Of a stretch of 64,000 nt of DNA, positions 9,872 to 24,700 are shown in pieces. The DNA lies in contig NZ_LMQU01000001.1 in assembly GCF_001425445.1 (NCBI RefSeq), positions 125,221 to 189,220 on the forward strand. The letters run 5' to 3'. Below the pieces are notes generated by a model. That model did not search any database and was not told the origin of the DNA. It worked only from the letters and a program-made list of their open reading frames with translations. The position numbers and the translations under genes are program-made. Origin of the DNA: Devosia sp. Leaf420. Its GTDB lineage: Bacteria; Pseudomonadota; Alphaproteobacteria; Rhizobiales; Devosiaceae. The stretch's first letter is position 1; every line of letters starts with the position of its first letter.

Positions 9872-10711
9872 TTACCTGCCCTTCTTCACGTGGCGGCTGC
9901 GGACGATAAACTGATCCGTGGCCTTATTTGAACGTGTGCGCTTGCCCTTGGTCGGCTTGCCCCACGGAGAAACCGGGTGACGGCCACCAGACGTACGGCC
10001 TTCACCACCACCATGGGGGTGGTCGACCGGGTTCATGGTCACGCCGCGGTTGACCGGCTTCTTGCCGAGCCAGCGGTTACGACCAGCCTTGCCGAGCGAG
10101 GTGTTGGCGTGATCCTGGTTGGACACGGCACCGACGGTGGCGAGGCACGTACCGTGTACGCGGCGCTGTTCGCCCGAGTTGAGGCGAAGGATCGCCCAAC
10201 CGGAGTCACGGCCGACATACTGAGCATAGGCACCGGCGGAACGAGCGACCTGGCCGCCCTTGCGGGGCTTGAGTTCGACGTTGTGCACGATGGTGCCGAC
10301 CGGCATGCGCTCGAGCGGCATTGCATTGCCTGGCTTCACGTCGACAGTGTTCATCGAGGAGATGACCTTGTCGCCGGCAGTCAGGCGCTGGGGAGCAACG
10401 ATGTAGGCCTGTTCGCCATCTTCGTACTTCACCAGAGCGATCCAGGCGGTGCGGTTCGGATCGTATTCGAGACGTTCGATCGTCCCGACTGCGTCGAACT
10501 TCACGCGCTTGAAGTCGATCATGCGGTAAGAGCGCTTGTGACCGCCACCACGATGGTAGGCAGTGATGCGGCCGGTATTGTTACGGCCGCCGCTCTTGGA
10601 GAGGCCTTCGGTCAGAGCCTTGACCGGCTTGCCCTTCCACAGTTCCGAACGGTCGGTCGTAACGAGAGTACGACGGCCTTCGGAGGTCGGATTATAAGTC
10701 TTTAGAGCCAT
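9872..10711 (-). CDS. rplB: 50S ribosomal protein L2
   Basis: uL2, 279 residues, required for subunit joining and next to the peptidyl transferase centre. The C-terminal signature [20 protein letters not shown] contains the conserved functional His. The start [12 protein letters not shown] is canonical. Confidence 0.98.
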   Translation of the reverse strand: MALKTYNPTSEGRRTLVTTDRSELWKGKPVKALTEGLSKSGGRNNTGRITAYHRGGGHKRSYRMIDFKRVKFDAVGTIERLEYDPNRTAWIALVKYEDGEQAYIVAPQRLTAGDKVISSMNTVDVKPGNAMPLERMPVGTIVHNVELKPRKGGQVARSAGAYAQYVGRDSGWAILRLNSGEQRRVHGTCLATVGAVSNQDHANTSLGKAGRNRWLGKKPVNRGVTMNPVDHPHGGGEGRTSGGRHPVSPWGKPTKGKRTRSNKATDQFIVRSRHVKKGR

Positions 10712-10729
10712 TTTGCTGTCTCTTGTCCC

Positions 10730-11023
10730 TTAGAGGCCGGTCGAAATATCGATCGACTGGCCGTCGACGAGGGTCACGATGGCCTTCTTGACGTCATTGC
10801 GAACGCCAGTCTTGCCGCGGAAGCGCTTTACCTTGCCCTTGCGGACCAGGGTGTTCACTGCCTTGACCTTGACCGAAAAAAGCTGCTCGACGGCGGCCTT
10901 GATCTCGGTCTTGCTGGCATCAATCGCCACGTCGAAAACGACCTGGTTGTATTCCGAAGCCATCGTCGACTTTTCAGTCACGACGGGGTTACGGACGATG
11001 TCGTAAGCGGCAAGCTTGTTCAT
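10730..11023 (-). CDS. rplW: 50S ribosomal protein L23
   Basis: uL23, 97 residues, the docking site of SRP and trigger factor at the tunnel exit. I choose the ATG at 11021-11023 ([19 protein letters not shown]), which overlaps rplD by 4 nt. A 60-codon upstream extension of the frame lies inside rplD and is not L23-like. Confidence 0.97.
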   Translation of the reverse strand: MNKLAAYDIVRNPVVTEKSTMASEYNQVVFDVAIDASKTEIKAAVEQLFSVKVKAVNTLVRKGKVKRFRGKTGVRNDVKKAIVTLVDGQSIDISTGL

Positions 11024-11640
11024 GCGAACCTCGCTTCGAGCGCTTCGAGCGCTGCCTTGGTCAGGACGAGCTTGTCGCGCTTGAGGATCGAAACAACGTT
11101 GATCCCCTGGATCGGCAGCACGTCGATGTTCGGGATATTGCGGGCGGCCAGAGCAAAGTTCTGGTCGACGCTTGCGCCGTCGATGATCAGCGCGCTTGCC
11201 CATTCGAGCTTGCCGAAGGTGGTGCGCAGCGCTGCCGTCTTGGCTTCCTGCTGAGCGACGCTGTCGATGACGATCAGCGAGCCAGCCTTGGCCTTGGACG
11301 AAAGAGCATGCTTGAGCGCGAGAACGCGGACCTTCTTGGGAAGATCGATCGCGTGGCTACGCGGGGTCGGACCGAATGCACGGCCACCACCACGGAACTG
11401 GGGAGCCTTGCGATCGCCGTGACGGGCGCCGCCCGAACCCTTCTGCTTCACGAACTTCTTGCCCGTGCGCACGCCTTCAGAGCGGTTCTTCACGTCATGC
11501 GTGCCGGACATCGCCTTGAGCTGCTGGTAGCGAACCATGCGGTGCAGGATGTCGGCGCGCACTTCAAGACCAAAGACATCGTCCTTGAGCTCGATCGTAC
11601 CGGCGGACTTACCGTCGAGTGTGGTTACCTTGAGTTCCAT
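11020..11640 (-). CDS. rplD: 50S ribosomal protein L4
   Basis: uL4, 206 residues. In E. coli it is the autoregulator of the S10 operon, and its loop lines the exit tunnel. The loop region [19 protein letters not shown] is present. The stop overlaps rplW by 4 nt, and rplC ends immediately before its start. Confidence 0.98.
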   Translation of the reverse strand: MELKVTTLDGKSAGTIELKDDVFGLEVRADILHRMVRYQQLKAMSGTHDVKNRSEGVRTGKKFVKQKGSGGARHGDRKAPQFRGGGRAFGPTPRSHAIDLPKKVRVLALKHALSSKAKAGSLIVIDSVAQQEAKTAALRTTFGKLEWASALIIDGASVDQNFALAARNIPNIDVLPIQGINVVSILKRDKLVLTKAALEALEARFA

Positions 11641-12336
11641 TTACTTCGCTTCTCCCGCAGCAGCGGCCTCGAAAGAGCCCGGCAGGACTACATTCGCGGG
11701 AGCCGGCTTCTTGACGGCATCCTTGACCATGATCCAAGCGCCCTTGGCGCCCGGAACCGAACCCTGGATCAGGAGCAGGCCACGTTCCACGTCGGTCTTG
11801 ACGACCTTGACGTTCTGCGTGGTGATGCGACGATCGCCCATGTGGCCCGGCATCTTCTTGTTCTTGAAGGTCTTACCCGGGTCCTGACGGCCACCGGTCG
11901 AACCGATGGAACGGTGGGAAACGGAAACACCGTGGGAGGCGCGCAGACCACCGAAGTTCCAGCGCTTCATACCACCGGCAAAACCCTTACCGATCGACGT
12001 ACCAGTGACGTCGACAAGCTGGCCCTCGGCGAAGTGGTCCGCCTTGAGGGTTGCGCCAACCTCGATGAGGTTTTCAGCATCAACGCGGAATTCCGCGACG
12101 TGACGCTTCGGCTCCACCTTGGCAACGGCATAGTGGCCGCGTTCTGCCTTGGAGGTGTTCTTGGCCTTAGCCTGGCCTGCGCCGAGCTGGAGAGCCACGT
12201 AGCCGTCTTTCTCGACGGTACGCTGCGCCACCACCTGGCAGTTCTGCAGGGCCAGCACCGTGACCGGAACGTGCGAGCCGTCCTCGGCGAAGATGCGGGT
12301 CATCCCCAGCTTCTGTGCGATCAATCCAGAACGCAT
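11641..12336 (-). CDS. rplC: 50S ribosomal protein L3
   Basis: uL3, 231 residues, an assembly initiator near the peptidyl transferase centre. It starts [20 protein letters not shown]. The loop with the usually methylated Gln region reads [20 protein letters not shown]. It directly abuts rplD. The 87 nt upstream to rpsJ have no further gene. Confidence 0.98.
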   Translation of the reverse strand: MRSGLIAQKLGMTRIFAEDGSHVPVTVLALQNCQVVAQRTVEKDGYVALQLGAGQAKAKNTSKAERGHYAVAKVEPKRHVAEFRVDAENLIEVGATLKADHFAEGQLVDVTGTSIGKGFAGGMKRWNFGGLRASHGVSVSHRSIGSTGGRQDPGKTFKNKKMPGHMGDRRITTQNVKVVKTDVERGLLLIQGSVPGAKGAWIMVKDAVKKPAPANVVLPGSFEAAAAGEAK

Positions 12337-12423
12337 CGGTTATACCTTCTTGTTGGCGCTCTGCCGGGTCATGATTTCAGAGGACCCTTTCGCGGCAGGC
12401 GCGGAATTTTTGTTCTTATAGTC

Positions 12424-12732
12424 TTAGAGCTTGATTTCGACGTCGACGCCGGCGGCGAGATCGAGCTTCATCAGTGCATCGACCGTCTGAGGGGTCGGGT
12501 CCACAATGTCAAGCAGACGCTTGTGGGTCCGGATCTCGAACTGCTCACGCGCCTTCTTATCGATGTGGGGCGAGCGGTTGACGGTGAACTTGTCGATGCG
12601 GGTCGGCAGCGGAATCGGACCGCGAACCTGGGCACCCGTGCGCTTGGCAGTGTTGACGATCTCACGGGTCGACGTATCGAGCACGCGATGGTCAAACGCC
12701 TTGAGGCGGATGCGGATATTCTGACCGTTCAT
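12424..12732 (-). CDS. rpsJ: 30S ribosomal protein S10 (NusE)
   Basis: uS10, 102 residues, in the 30S head. It also partners NusB and NusG in antitermination. Signatures are [15 protein letters not shown] and [19 protein letters not shown]. It is separated from tuf by a terminator-like hairpin. Confidence 0.98.
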   Translation of the reverse strand: MNGQNIRIRLKAFDHRVLDTSTREIVNTAKRTGAQVRGPIPLPTRIDKFTVNRSPHIDKKAREQFEIRTHKRLLDIVDPTPQTVDALMKLDLAAGVDVEIKL

Positions 12733-12750
12733 CTTCTCAAATCCTGACGG

Positions 12751-12782
12751 AAAAAGATCACGGCGCGCTTAATCGCGCGCCG
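12751..12782 (-). terminator. Terminator-like hairpin after tuf
   Basis: Eight-base-pair GC stem (CGGCGCGC / GCGCGCCG) with a 6-nt loop at 12761-12782. On the minus strand it is followed by TGATCTTTTT. It lies between the tuf stop and the rpsJ start, so it can partly terminate the str unit or separate it from the S10 unit. The downstream S10 genes must then rely on read-through or an internal promoter. Confidence 0.55.
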
Positions 12783-12800
12783 CGAATGTCTCAATGAGGC

Positions 12801-13991
<1,191 letters not shown>

Positions 13992-14061
13992 AGCTTTTCT
14001 CCAAATTTGTCAGCGCAATCGCCGACATACAGTTGAGTTTCTTGACTAGCTTGCGCTGGTT

Positions 14062-16152
14062 TTAGGCGTACTTGGCCTGGACTTCGTCAGCGACAGCCTG
14101 CGGAACCTGTTCGTAGTGATCGAACACCATGGAATACTGTGCACGACCCTGGCTCATGGAGCGCAGCGAGTTCACATACCCGAACATGTTAGCAAGCGGC
14201 ACGAACGCATTCACGACCTGGACAACACCACGGCTTTCAGTGCCCTGGATCTGCCCACGACGGGAGTTGAGATCGCCGATGACGTCGCCCATGTAGTCTT
14301 CTGGCGTGACAACTTCAACCTTCATGATCGGTTCGAGAATTTTCGGACCGGCTTCACGAAGAGCCTCACGGAAGCCTGCACGGCCGGCGATTTCGAAGGC
14401 GAGCACCGAAGAGTCGACATCGTGGTAGGCGCCGTCGGTCAGAGTGACCTTAACGTCGACGACCGGGAAGCCGATCAGCGGGCCTGCGCCCATGACCGAT
14501 TCGACACCCTTCGACACGCCTGGGACGTATTCACGAGGAACGGCGCCGCCAACGATGGCATTGACAAATTCGAGACCCTTGCCGACTTCACCCGGCTCAA
14601 CAGTGATCTTGATGCGCGCGAACTGACCCGAACCACCCGACTGCTTCTTGTGGGTGTAGTCCTTTTCAGTCTTACGCGTGATCGTCTCACGGTAAGCAAC
14701 CTGCGGCTGGCCGATATTGGCTTCGACCTTGAACTCGCGACGCATACGGTCGACGAGAATATCGAGGTGAAGTTCGCCCATGCCGGAGATGATGGTCTGG
14801 CCGGATTCTTCGTCGGTCTTGACGCGGAACGACGGATCTTCAGCAGCCAGGCGGTTGAGGGCGAGGCCCATCTTTTCCTGGTCGGCCTTGGACTTCGGCT
14901 CGACGGAGATGTCGATAACCGGATCCGGGAAGATCATGCGCTCGAGGATAACCTGCGAGTTGGTCGGAGCCAGCGTGTCACCCGTGGTGGTGTCCTTGAG
15001 GCCAACGATGGCGACGATGTCACCAGCAAAGGCTTCAGTGATCTGCTCACGGCTGTTGGCGTGCATCTGGAACATGCGGCCAACGCGTTCGCGCTTGCCC
15101 TTCACGGTGTTTTCCAGGCTGATGCCAGCTTCGAGGTGACCCGAATAGATGCGGCAGAAGGTCAGCGTACCCATGTGCGGGTCGTTGGCGATCTTGAATG
15201 CCAGCATCGAGAGCGGTTCGGAGTCGTCAGCATGACGTTCGATCGGTGCTTCGGTCTTGGCGTCGATGCCCTGAATAGCAGGAACGTCGAGCGGGGACGG
15301 CAGGAAGTCGATAACGCCATCGAGCAGGGGCTGCACGCCCTTGTTCTTGAACGCCGAGCCAGCGAAGACGAGGAAGAACTTGGCACCGATGGCGCCCTGA
15401 CGAAGCAGACGACGGATGGTGTCGTTGTTCGGCACTTCACCATTGAGGTAAGCTTCCATCGCAGCGTCGTCCATTTCGACGGCGGCTTCGACCATAGCTT
15501 CGCGGTACTTGACGGCCTTGTCCTTGAGATCGGCTGGGATCTCGACGACGTCCCACTGAGCACCGAGCTCTTCGTTACGCCAGACCAGAGCGTTCATCTC
15601 GATGAGATCGACAACGCCCTTGAATTCGGTTTCAGCGCCGATCGGCAGCTGAACCGGAACGGCACGGGCGCCGAGACGCGAACCGATCATTTCTACGCAG
15701 CGGTAGAAATCGGCGCCGGTCTTGTCCATCTTGTTGACGAAGATGAGACGCGGAACGTGGTACTTGTCAGCCTGACGCCACACGGTTTCGGTCTGCGGTT
15801 CAACGCCAGCATTGGCGTCGAGCAGAGCGACGGCACCGTCGAGCACGCGCAGCGAACGTTCGACTTCGATGGTGAAGTCCACGTGGCCGGGGGTGTCGAT
15901 GATGTTGAAGCGGTGCTGGGTACCGTTGCGGTCCTTCCAGAACGTGGTCGTAGCGGCCGACGTAATGGTGATGCCGCGTTCCTGTTCCTGCTCCATCCAG
16001 TCCATGGTCGCGGCGCCGTCATGGACTTCGCCGATCTTGTGGGACTTGCCGGTGTAGTAAAGGATACGTTCGGTCGTGGTCGTCTTGCCAGCATCGATGT
16101 GAGCCATGATGCCGAAGTTACGATAGAGATTAATAGGATATTCGCGTGCCAT
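14062..16152 (-). CDS. fusA: Translation elongation factor G
   Basis: Ribosomal translocase GTPase, 696 residues, cytoplasmic. The P-loop AHIDAGKT is at residues 17-24, DTPGHVDFT is G3, and [10 protein letters not shown] is G4. Domain IV contains the GGSGQFARI region and domain V extends to the C-terminus DEVQAKYA. It is 12 nt downstream of rpsG. Confidence 0.99.
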   Translation of the reverse strand: MAREYPINLYRNFGIMAHIDAGKTTTTERILYYTGKSHKIGEVHDGAATMDWMEQEQERGITITSAATTTFWKDRNGTQHRFNIIDTPGHVDFTIEVERSLRVLDGAVALLDANAGVEPQTETVWRQADKYHVPRLIFVNKMDKTGADFYRCVEMIGSRLGARAVPVQLPIGAETEFKGVVDLIEMNALVWRNEELGAQWDVVEIPADLKDKAVKYREAMVEAAVEMDDAAMEAYLNGEVPNNDTIRRLLRQGAIGAKFFLVFAGSAFKNKGVQPLLDGVIDFLPSPLDVPAIQGIDAKTEAPIERHADDSEPLSMLAFKIANDPHMGTLTFCRIYSGHLEAGISLENTVKGKRERVGRMFQMHANSREQITEAFAGDIVAIVGLKDTTTGDTLAPTNSQVILERMIFPDPVIDISVEPKSKADQEKMGLALNRLAAEDPSFRVKTDEESGQTIISGMGELHLDILVDRMRREFKVEANIGQPQVAYRETITRKTEKDYTHKKQSGGSGQFARIKITVEPGEVGKGLEFVNAIVGGAVPREYVPGVSKGVESVMGAGPLIGFPVVDVKVTLTDGAYHDVDSSVLAFEIAGRAGFREALREAGPKILEPIMKVEVVTPEDYMGDVIGDLNSRRGQIQGTESRGVVQVVNAFVPLANMFGYVNSLRSMSQGRAQYSMVFDHYEQVPQAVADEVQAKYA

Positions 16153-16164
16153 TTGGCGCTCCTA

Positions 16165-16635
16165 CTACCAGCGGTAGTGCGAGAAGGCACGGTTGGCATC
16201 AGCCATACGGTGCGTATCTTCGCGCTTCTTGACGGCCTGACCGCGGCCATTCATGGCATCCATGAGTTCGCCCGAGAGGCGTTCACGCATGGTGTTCTCA
16301 CCGCGCTTGCGAGCGGATTCGATCAGCCAACGGATGGCCAGGGCCTGCTGACGGTCGGTACGGACTTCAACGGGAACCTGGTACGTCGCACCACCAACGC
16401 GGCGCGAACGAACTTCGACGGCCGGACGAATATTGTCCAGGGCGCCATGGAACACCGTGATCGGGTCCTGCTTGGTCTTGCTCTCGACGATTTCGAAAGC
16501 ACCGTAGACGATGGATTCGGCAGCAGACTTCTTGCCGTCCTTCATCAGGGAATTCATGAACTTGGTCAGAACGAGATCGCCGAACTTAGCGTCCGGGATA
16601 ACGTCGCGTTTTTCTGCGCGGTGACGACGGGACAT
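16165..16635 (-). CDS. rpsG: 30S ribosomal protein S7
   Basis: uS7, 156 residues, a primary binder of the 3' domain of 16S rRNA and the repressor of the str operon in E. coli. It starts [19 protein letters not shown], and [15 protein letters not shown] is the family core. It is separated from rpsL by 12 nt. Confidence 0.98.
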   Translation of the reverse strand: MSRRHRAEKRDVIPDAKFGDLVLTKFMNSLMKDGKKSAAESIVYGAFEIVESKTKQDPITVFHGALDNIRPAVEVRSRRVGGATYQVPVEVRTDRQQALAIRWLIESARKRGENTMRERLSGELMDAMNGRGQAVKKREDTHRMADANRAFSHYRW

Positions 16636-16647
16636 ATCTCGATCTCC

Positions 16648-17019
16648 TTACTTCGGACGCTTCGCGCCGTACTTCGAACGGCGTTGCTTGCGGTCCTTCA
16701 CGCTCTGTGTATCGAGGACACCACGGAGCACGTGATAGCGAACGCCCGGCAAATCGCGAACGCGACCGCCGCGGATGAGCACAACGGAGTGCTCCTGCAG
16801 ATTGTGACCTTCACCGGGGATGTAGGAGATCACTTCGCGCTGGTTGGTCAAGCGAACCTTGGCCACCTTACGCAGAGCCGAGTTCGGCTTCTTTGGGGTC
16901 GTCGTGTACACACGGGAGCAAACGCCACGCTTCTGCGGGTTTGCTTCCATGGCGGGAACCTTGTTCCGCTTTGGCTTGCTGGCGCGTGGTTTGCGGATCA
17001 GCTGATTAATGGTGGGCAT
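16648..17019 (-). CDS. rpsL: 30S ribosomal protein S12 with Arg at position 88
   Basis: uS12 of the decoding centre, 123 residues from the ATG at 17017-17019 ([12 protein letters not shown]). Seven further open codons upstream do not belong to the family. Lys43 and Lys44 ([13 protein letters not shown]) are retained. The second streptomycin-critical lysine is replaced by arginine, giving [13 protein letters not shown] with codon CGC at 16756-16758 for residue 88. Lys88Arg is a classical streptomycin-resistance substitution. It is the first gene of the str operon, with a leader of about 240 nt. Confidence 0.98.
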   Translation of the reverse strand: MPTINQLIRKPRASKPKRNKVPAMEANPQKRGVCSRVYTTTPKKPNSALRKVAKVRLTNQREVISYIPGEGHNLQEHSVVLIRGGRVRDLPGVRYHVLRGVLDTQSVKDRKQRRSKYGAKRPK

Positions 17020-17492
17020 TGCGCTCTTTCCATCGTCCAAAAAATTTTAGTTCGGTCTACACAAGCAAACCAAATTGGCGCTCATCCGAACCCTTCCGGG
17101 AATCGGCGGCGCCTTAGTTGCAGCGGACCACCCCACAAAAATGGGATAGTCATGCGCACAAGGATTTGCTTCGTCTAGTTACCCGACAGTGTGTTTGAGT
17201 GTCCTGGATTCCCGCGCTAGGTGGCAGGGACCCGGTGTGACATTCACGACCGACCGCTAAGGTAGGCGCTGTTTAGAACTGTTGACTCGCCCCGTCAAGG
17301 ATTCTTTCGCGGAAAACTTCGCGCAAGAGCCATGCATTCCGGCCACTTCAGCCCATCGGACGGGTCATCGCAGGGTGGACGGATTGGCCAAACTCCGTTC
17401 GGCAATCGTTAACAGGGACTTATCACGGAAGCGGTCAACTTGCCGACAGGATAGTGGGCACCTAAATGTGAGCGCGACCTCCGGAGCCCATC
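17020..17492. promoter_or_regulatory. Divergent intergenic region with str operon promoter
   Basis: A 473-nt gap between rpsL (leftward) and the flavoprotein gene (rightward). On the minus strand a good promoter, TTGACG (17293-17298), 17 nt, TAAACA (17270-17275), points at rpsL and predicts a leader of roughly 240 nt. I see no convincing coding sequence. A short rightward frame from 17282 has no ribosome binding site or family resemblance. The rightward gene has a CGGAG Shine-Dalgarno just before 17493. Confidence 0.6.
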
Positions 17493-18587
17493 ATGACCAC
17501 CCCTGCCCTACGCGCTGCACTCAAGATGGATATCGTCGTGATCGGTGCGGGACAGGCCGGTTTGAGCGCGGCTTATCATTTGAAGGCACTCGGTTTAAAG
17601 CCGGAGAAGGACTTTCTGGTCCTTGACCACGCGGCACAAGCAGGCGGCGCCTGGCAGTATCGATGGCCTTCTCTAACCTTGAGCACTGTCAATCGCCTGC
17701 ATGATCTGCCCGGTCTCGGGTTTGCCGAATTTGCCGGTGGCGACGAGAGTGTCAGGGCATCCGTCGCCGTTCCGCACTACTTTGCGGCCTATGAGGAGCG
17801 GTTTGACCTCCGCGTCGTGCGACCGGCTAATGTCACAGTGGTCTGCGACCGCGTAGACCGGCTGCGCGTTGAAAGCGATCGCGGACTGTTCTCGGCGAGA
17901 GGAATCATCAATGCCACGGGGACTTGGGAGAAACCTTATATTCCCGACTATCCGGGGGCGGCGCTCTTCAAGGGAGCGCAATTGCATACGCGCGACTACA
18001 CGGTCGCTGAGGCTTTCAAAGGCAAGCATGTCCTGATTGTCGGAGGTGGTATTTCGGCGATCCAGTTGCTCGACGAAATATCCAAGGTGACGGAAACGAC
18101 CTGGGTTACGCGGACGCCGCCGCGTTGGCGCGAGGGGCCGTTCGACGAGGAGGCTGGGCGTGCCGCGGTTGCAATGGTCGAGGAGCGGGTCCGAGCCGGC
18201 TTGCCGCCCAAAGCGGTCGTTTCGGTGACGGGGTTGCCGGTGACGCCGGCCATTACCAGCATGCGGGAGCGCGGCGCTCTTGAGCGTCGGCCGATGTTTT
18301 CCGAGATCACGTCGACGGGGGTGCGCTGGGAGGATGGCGCCACGCTCGATGTCGACGTCATTCTCTGGTGCACGGGTTTTCGCAGCGCGCTCGATCATCT
18401 GGCGCCGCTGCAATTGCGGGAGGAGAGCGGCGGGATAACCATGACCGGACGGTTGGCAACGCAGGTTGCGCGCGATCCGCGGGTGCATCTGGTCGGGTAT
18501 GGTCCGTCGGCCTCGACGATCGGCGCAAATCGAGCGGGATCGGCGGCGGCGCGGGAGCTCACCACGTACCTTGGAATGGTGACTTAA
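17493..18587 (+). CDS. NAD(P)/FAD-dependent monooxygenase-like flavoprotein
   Basis: Protein of 364 residues of the flavin-containing monooxygenase/CzcO-like group, probably a cytoplasmic oxidoreductase of unknown substrate. The FAD-binding GAGQAG is at residues 18-23 and a second nucleotide-binding motif GGGISA is near residue 184. The GTWEKPYIPDYPG segment and a C-terminal WCTGFRSAL motif are typical of this group. A CGGAG ribosome binding site precedes the ATG. It stands apart from the ribosomal operons on the opposite strand, 65 nt before an aldo/keto reductase gene that may be cotranscribed. The substrate cannot be inferred. Confidence 0.85.
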   Translation: MTTPALRAALKMDIVVIGAGQAGLSAAYHLKALGLKPEKDFLVLDHAAQAGGAWQYRWPSLTLSTVNRLHDLPGLGFAEFAGGDESVRASVAVPHYFAAYEERFDLRVVRPANVTVVCDRVDRLRVESDRGLFSARGIINATGTWEKPYIPDYPGAALFKGAQLHTRDYTVAEAFKGKHVLIVGGGISAIQLLDEISKVTETTWVTRTPPRWREGPFDEEAGRAAVAMVEERVRAGLPPKAVVSVTGLPVTPAITSMRERGALERRPMFSEITSTGVRWEDGATLDVDVILWCTGFRSALDHLAPLQLREESGGITMTGRLATQVARDPRVHLVGYGPSASTIGANRAGSAAARELTTYLGMVT

Positions 18588-18652
18588 ACTGATCGAGGGA
18601 GCTTCGGCGCGCTTTGAACCGTTAGGCAAGCGTTTGCAAGGAGCTACTCAGA

Positions 18653-19495
18653 ATGACAGACACCCCTGCCCTGCCACTCAATGATGGCAACAGCATTCCT
18701 CAACTTGGCTTCGGCGTTTGGCGCCTCGAAGAGGAAGATGCACCAAAGGTTGTCGGCGCCGCAATCGACGCGGGCTACCGGCATATCGACACTGCACAAG
18801 GCTATGAAAATGAGGCAGGCGTGGGCGAGGCTATTGCCCAAGCCTCGGTTGCGCGCGACCAGCTTTTCGTAACCTCAAAGCTACGTAACGGCCATCAGGG
18901 TTATGACAGCGCGCTGCGCTCGCTCGACGAGTCGCTCGGGCGGCTGAAGCTCGATCATCTCGATCTCTTCCTGATCCATTGGCCGGCGCCGGAGCATGAT
19001 CGTTATGCCGACACCTGGCGCGCGCTCGTCGAAGCAAAGAAGCAGGGCAAGGTGCGTTCGATCGGCGTCTCCAACTTCCTGCCCGAGCATATCCAGCGCA
19101 TCATCGACGAAACCGGCGTTGTGCCGGCGGTCAATCAGTTGGAACTGCATCCGGCCTATCAGCAGCGCGACATTCGCGAATGGCATCGCGACAAGGATAT
19201 CCAGATCGAGTGCTACAGCCCGCTTGGTGGCCAAGAGAGTAAGCTGCTCGAAGACGAGACGATCAAGGGAATAGCCGATGCGCATGGGAAATCGACAGCG
19301 CAGGTGATCATCCGCTGGCATTTGCAGCAGAACCTGATCGTCCTGCCAAAGAGCAGCAAGCCGGAGCGCGCCAAGGACAATTTCGATGTTTGGGATTTCG
19401 TGTTGTCTGGCGATGACATCGCCAAGATCGATGCGCTTGATCGGCCTGATGGGAAAACCCTGCCGCAGCCGGACGAGAATAACCAGCTATTCTAG
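18653..19495 (+). CDS. Aldo/keto reductase
   Basis: NADPH-dependent carbonyl reductase of the AKR superfamily, 280 residues, closest in style to 2,5-diketo-gluconate reductases. The catalytic tetrad is visible: Asp46, Tyr51 (HIDTAQGYENE), Lys76 (VTSKL) and His109 (FLIHWP). The cofactor-binding end IVLPKSSKPERAKDN is intact. AAGGAG precedes the start by 10 nt. It is convergent with the diguanylate cyclase gene, with an 8-nt gap. Confidence 0.93.
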   Translation: MTDTPALPLNDGNSIPQLGFGVWRLEEEDAPKVVGAAIDAGYRHIDTAQGYENEAGVGEAIAQASVARDQLFVTSKLRNGHQGYDSALRSLDESLGRLKLDHLDLFLIHWPAPEHDRYADTWRALVEAKKQGKVRSIGVSNFLPEHIQRIIDETGVVPAVNQLELHPAYQQRDIREWHRDKDIQIECYSPLGGQESKLLEDETIKGIADAHGKSTAQVIIRWHLQQNLIVLPKSSKPERAKDNFDVWDFVLSGDDIAKIDALDRPDGKTLPQPDENNQLF

Positions 19496-19503
19496 GCTTG
19501 AGT

Positions 19504-20310
19504 TCAGGACAGTTGAGAGGCCGCGAGGAGACGATTGCGGCCTTCTCTTTTGGCGCGATATAGCGCGTGGTCGGCGTCGCGCAGCATCATTTCGGCGGTT
19601 CCCTGCGTCGGGAGCGCTGCAGCTCCGCCACTGGCGGTGACGGAAAGCGTCTCGCCATCGGGTAGCGAGACGGGCGCCATCGCGATCTCCTCAATAAGGC
19701 GCATGCCGAGAGCGGCCGCTTCGGCCTCGGAGGAATTGGGGGCGATGATGACGAATTCTTCGCCGCCATAACGGATTACCGTATCAGAGAGGCGCGCCTT
19801 CTGGACCAGCAACGACGAGATGTGGCGCAGGACGAGATCGCCGATCGCGTGGCCATAGACGTCGTTGACGTGCTTGAAGTGATCGACATCGAACATAAGC
19901 GTTGCGAGCGGATTACCCTCACGCCGGGCGCGGGAGACTTCCTCGTCAAGCTTCATGGTGAGGTAGCGCCGGTTGAAGACCCCAGTCAGAGGATCAACCA
20001 GGGCATCTCGTTCGAGCGAGGCGATACGAACGACATCGGTGGTGGTGGTCAGAGACAGCCGTGTGACGATGAAGACGAAGATGCTGCCGCCGAAGAGAAT
20101 GGTTTCAACAATCAGCGTGATGAGCGTTGGACCGCCTGACGGCCGCACGGCAAGAAACGCGGCATAGCCGACGATGAAGCCGACGATCAGAACGCCGAGC
20201 GCAATCCATTGGCGGCGGAGCGAACCGCCGCGCACCAGTTGAATGATCCGCCTGATCGGCCACAGCGAGAGGGCCAAAAAGACGATTCCGATAGCGACGA
20301 GAATCTCCAT
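19504..20310 (-). CDS. Membrane-anchored diguanylate cyclase (GGDEF)
   Basis: Makes cyclic di-GMP from two GTP; 268 residues. The N-terminal part has two to three membrane segments (about 1-18, 36-54 and 62-82) without a recognisable sensor domain. The GGDEF domain begins at DPLTGVFNRRYL (residue 106). Asp141 in FDVDHF and GGEEF at 182-186 indicate an active enzyme. An RLSD motif at 173-176, five residues before GGEEF, is the product-inhibition I-site. It lies just downstream of the rpoC terminator, on the same strand. Confidence 0.94.
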   Translation of the reverse strand: MEILVAIGIVFLALSLWPIRRIIQLVRGGSLRRQWIALGVLIVGFIVGYAAFLAVRPSGGPTLITLIVETILFGGSIFVFIVTRLSLTTTTDVVRIASLERDALVDPLTGVFNRRYLTMKLDEEVSRARREGNPLATLMFDVDHFKHVNDVYGHAIGDLVLRHISSLLVQKARLSDTVIRYGGEEFVIIAPNSSEAEAAALGMRLIEEIAMAPVSLPDGETLSVTASGGAAALPTQGTAEMMLRDADHALYRAKREGRNRLLAASQLS

Positions 20311-20388
20311 GGGCCGATCATCCCTGCCAAGCCTGAACAGAACCCTGACAGAATAGATAAACCTTTACGGATGTCCCTGTCATCCAAC

Positions 20389-20414
20389 AAAAAAAGGGGC
20401 CCGGAGGGCCCCTT
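20389..20414 (-). terminator. Rho-independent terminator of rpoBC
   Basis: On the minus strand, GGGGCCC-TCC-GGGCCCC is followed by seven T residues (20389-20395), 22 nt after the rpoC stop. This is the clearest terminator in the window and ends the secE-rpoC supercluster. Confidence 0.92.
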
Positions 20415-20436
20415 ACGTATTGGTCTTAGGCTCAGC

Positions 20437-24621
<4,185 letters not shown>

Positions 24622-24700
24622 CAATTCTCTCCTCTATCCGCCCCGACCGCAGCCAAGCTGACGGTCGGTTTGGAAGGTGAATGGGGGTGGAAGTGCCGGA

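Noticed and set aside
14116..17178. Very long open frame (over 1000 codons) antisense to fusA-rpsG-rpsL
   Set aside because: It is a mirror of strongly biased high-GC ribosomal and elongation-factor codons on the other strand. It has no family resemblance and covers genuine genes. Similar long antisense frames over rpoB and rpoC were rejected for the same reason.
17282..17626. Possible 114-codon rightward gene upstream of the flavoprotein
   Set aside because: It overlaps the well-supported flavoprotein start in another frame, has no clear ribosome binding site, and covers the str promoter.
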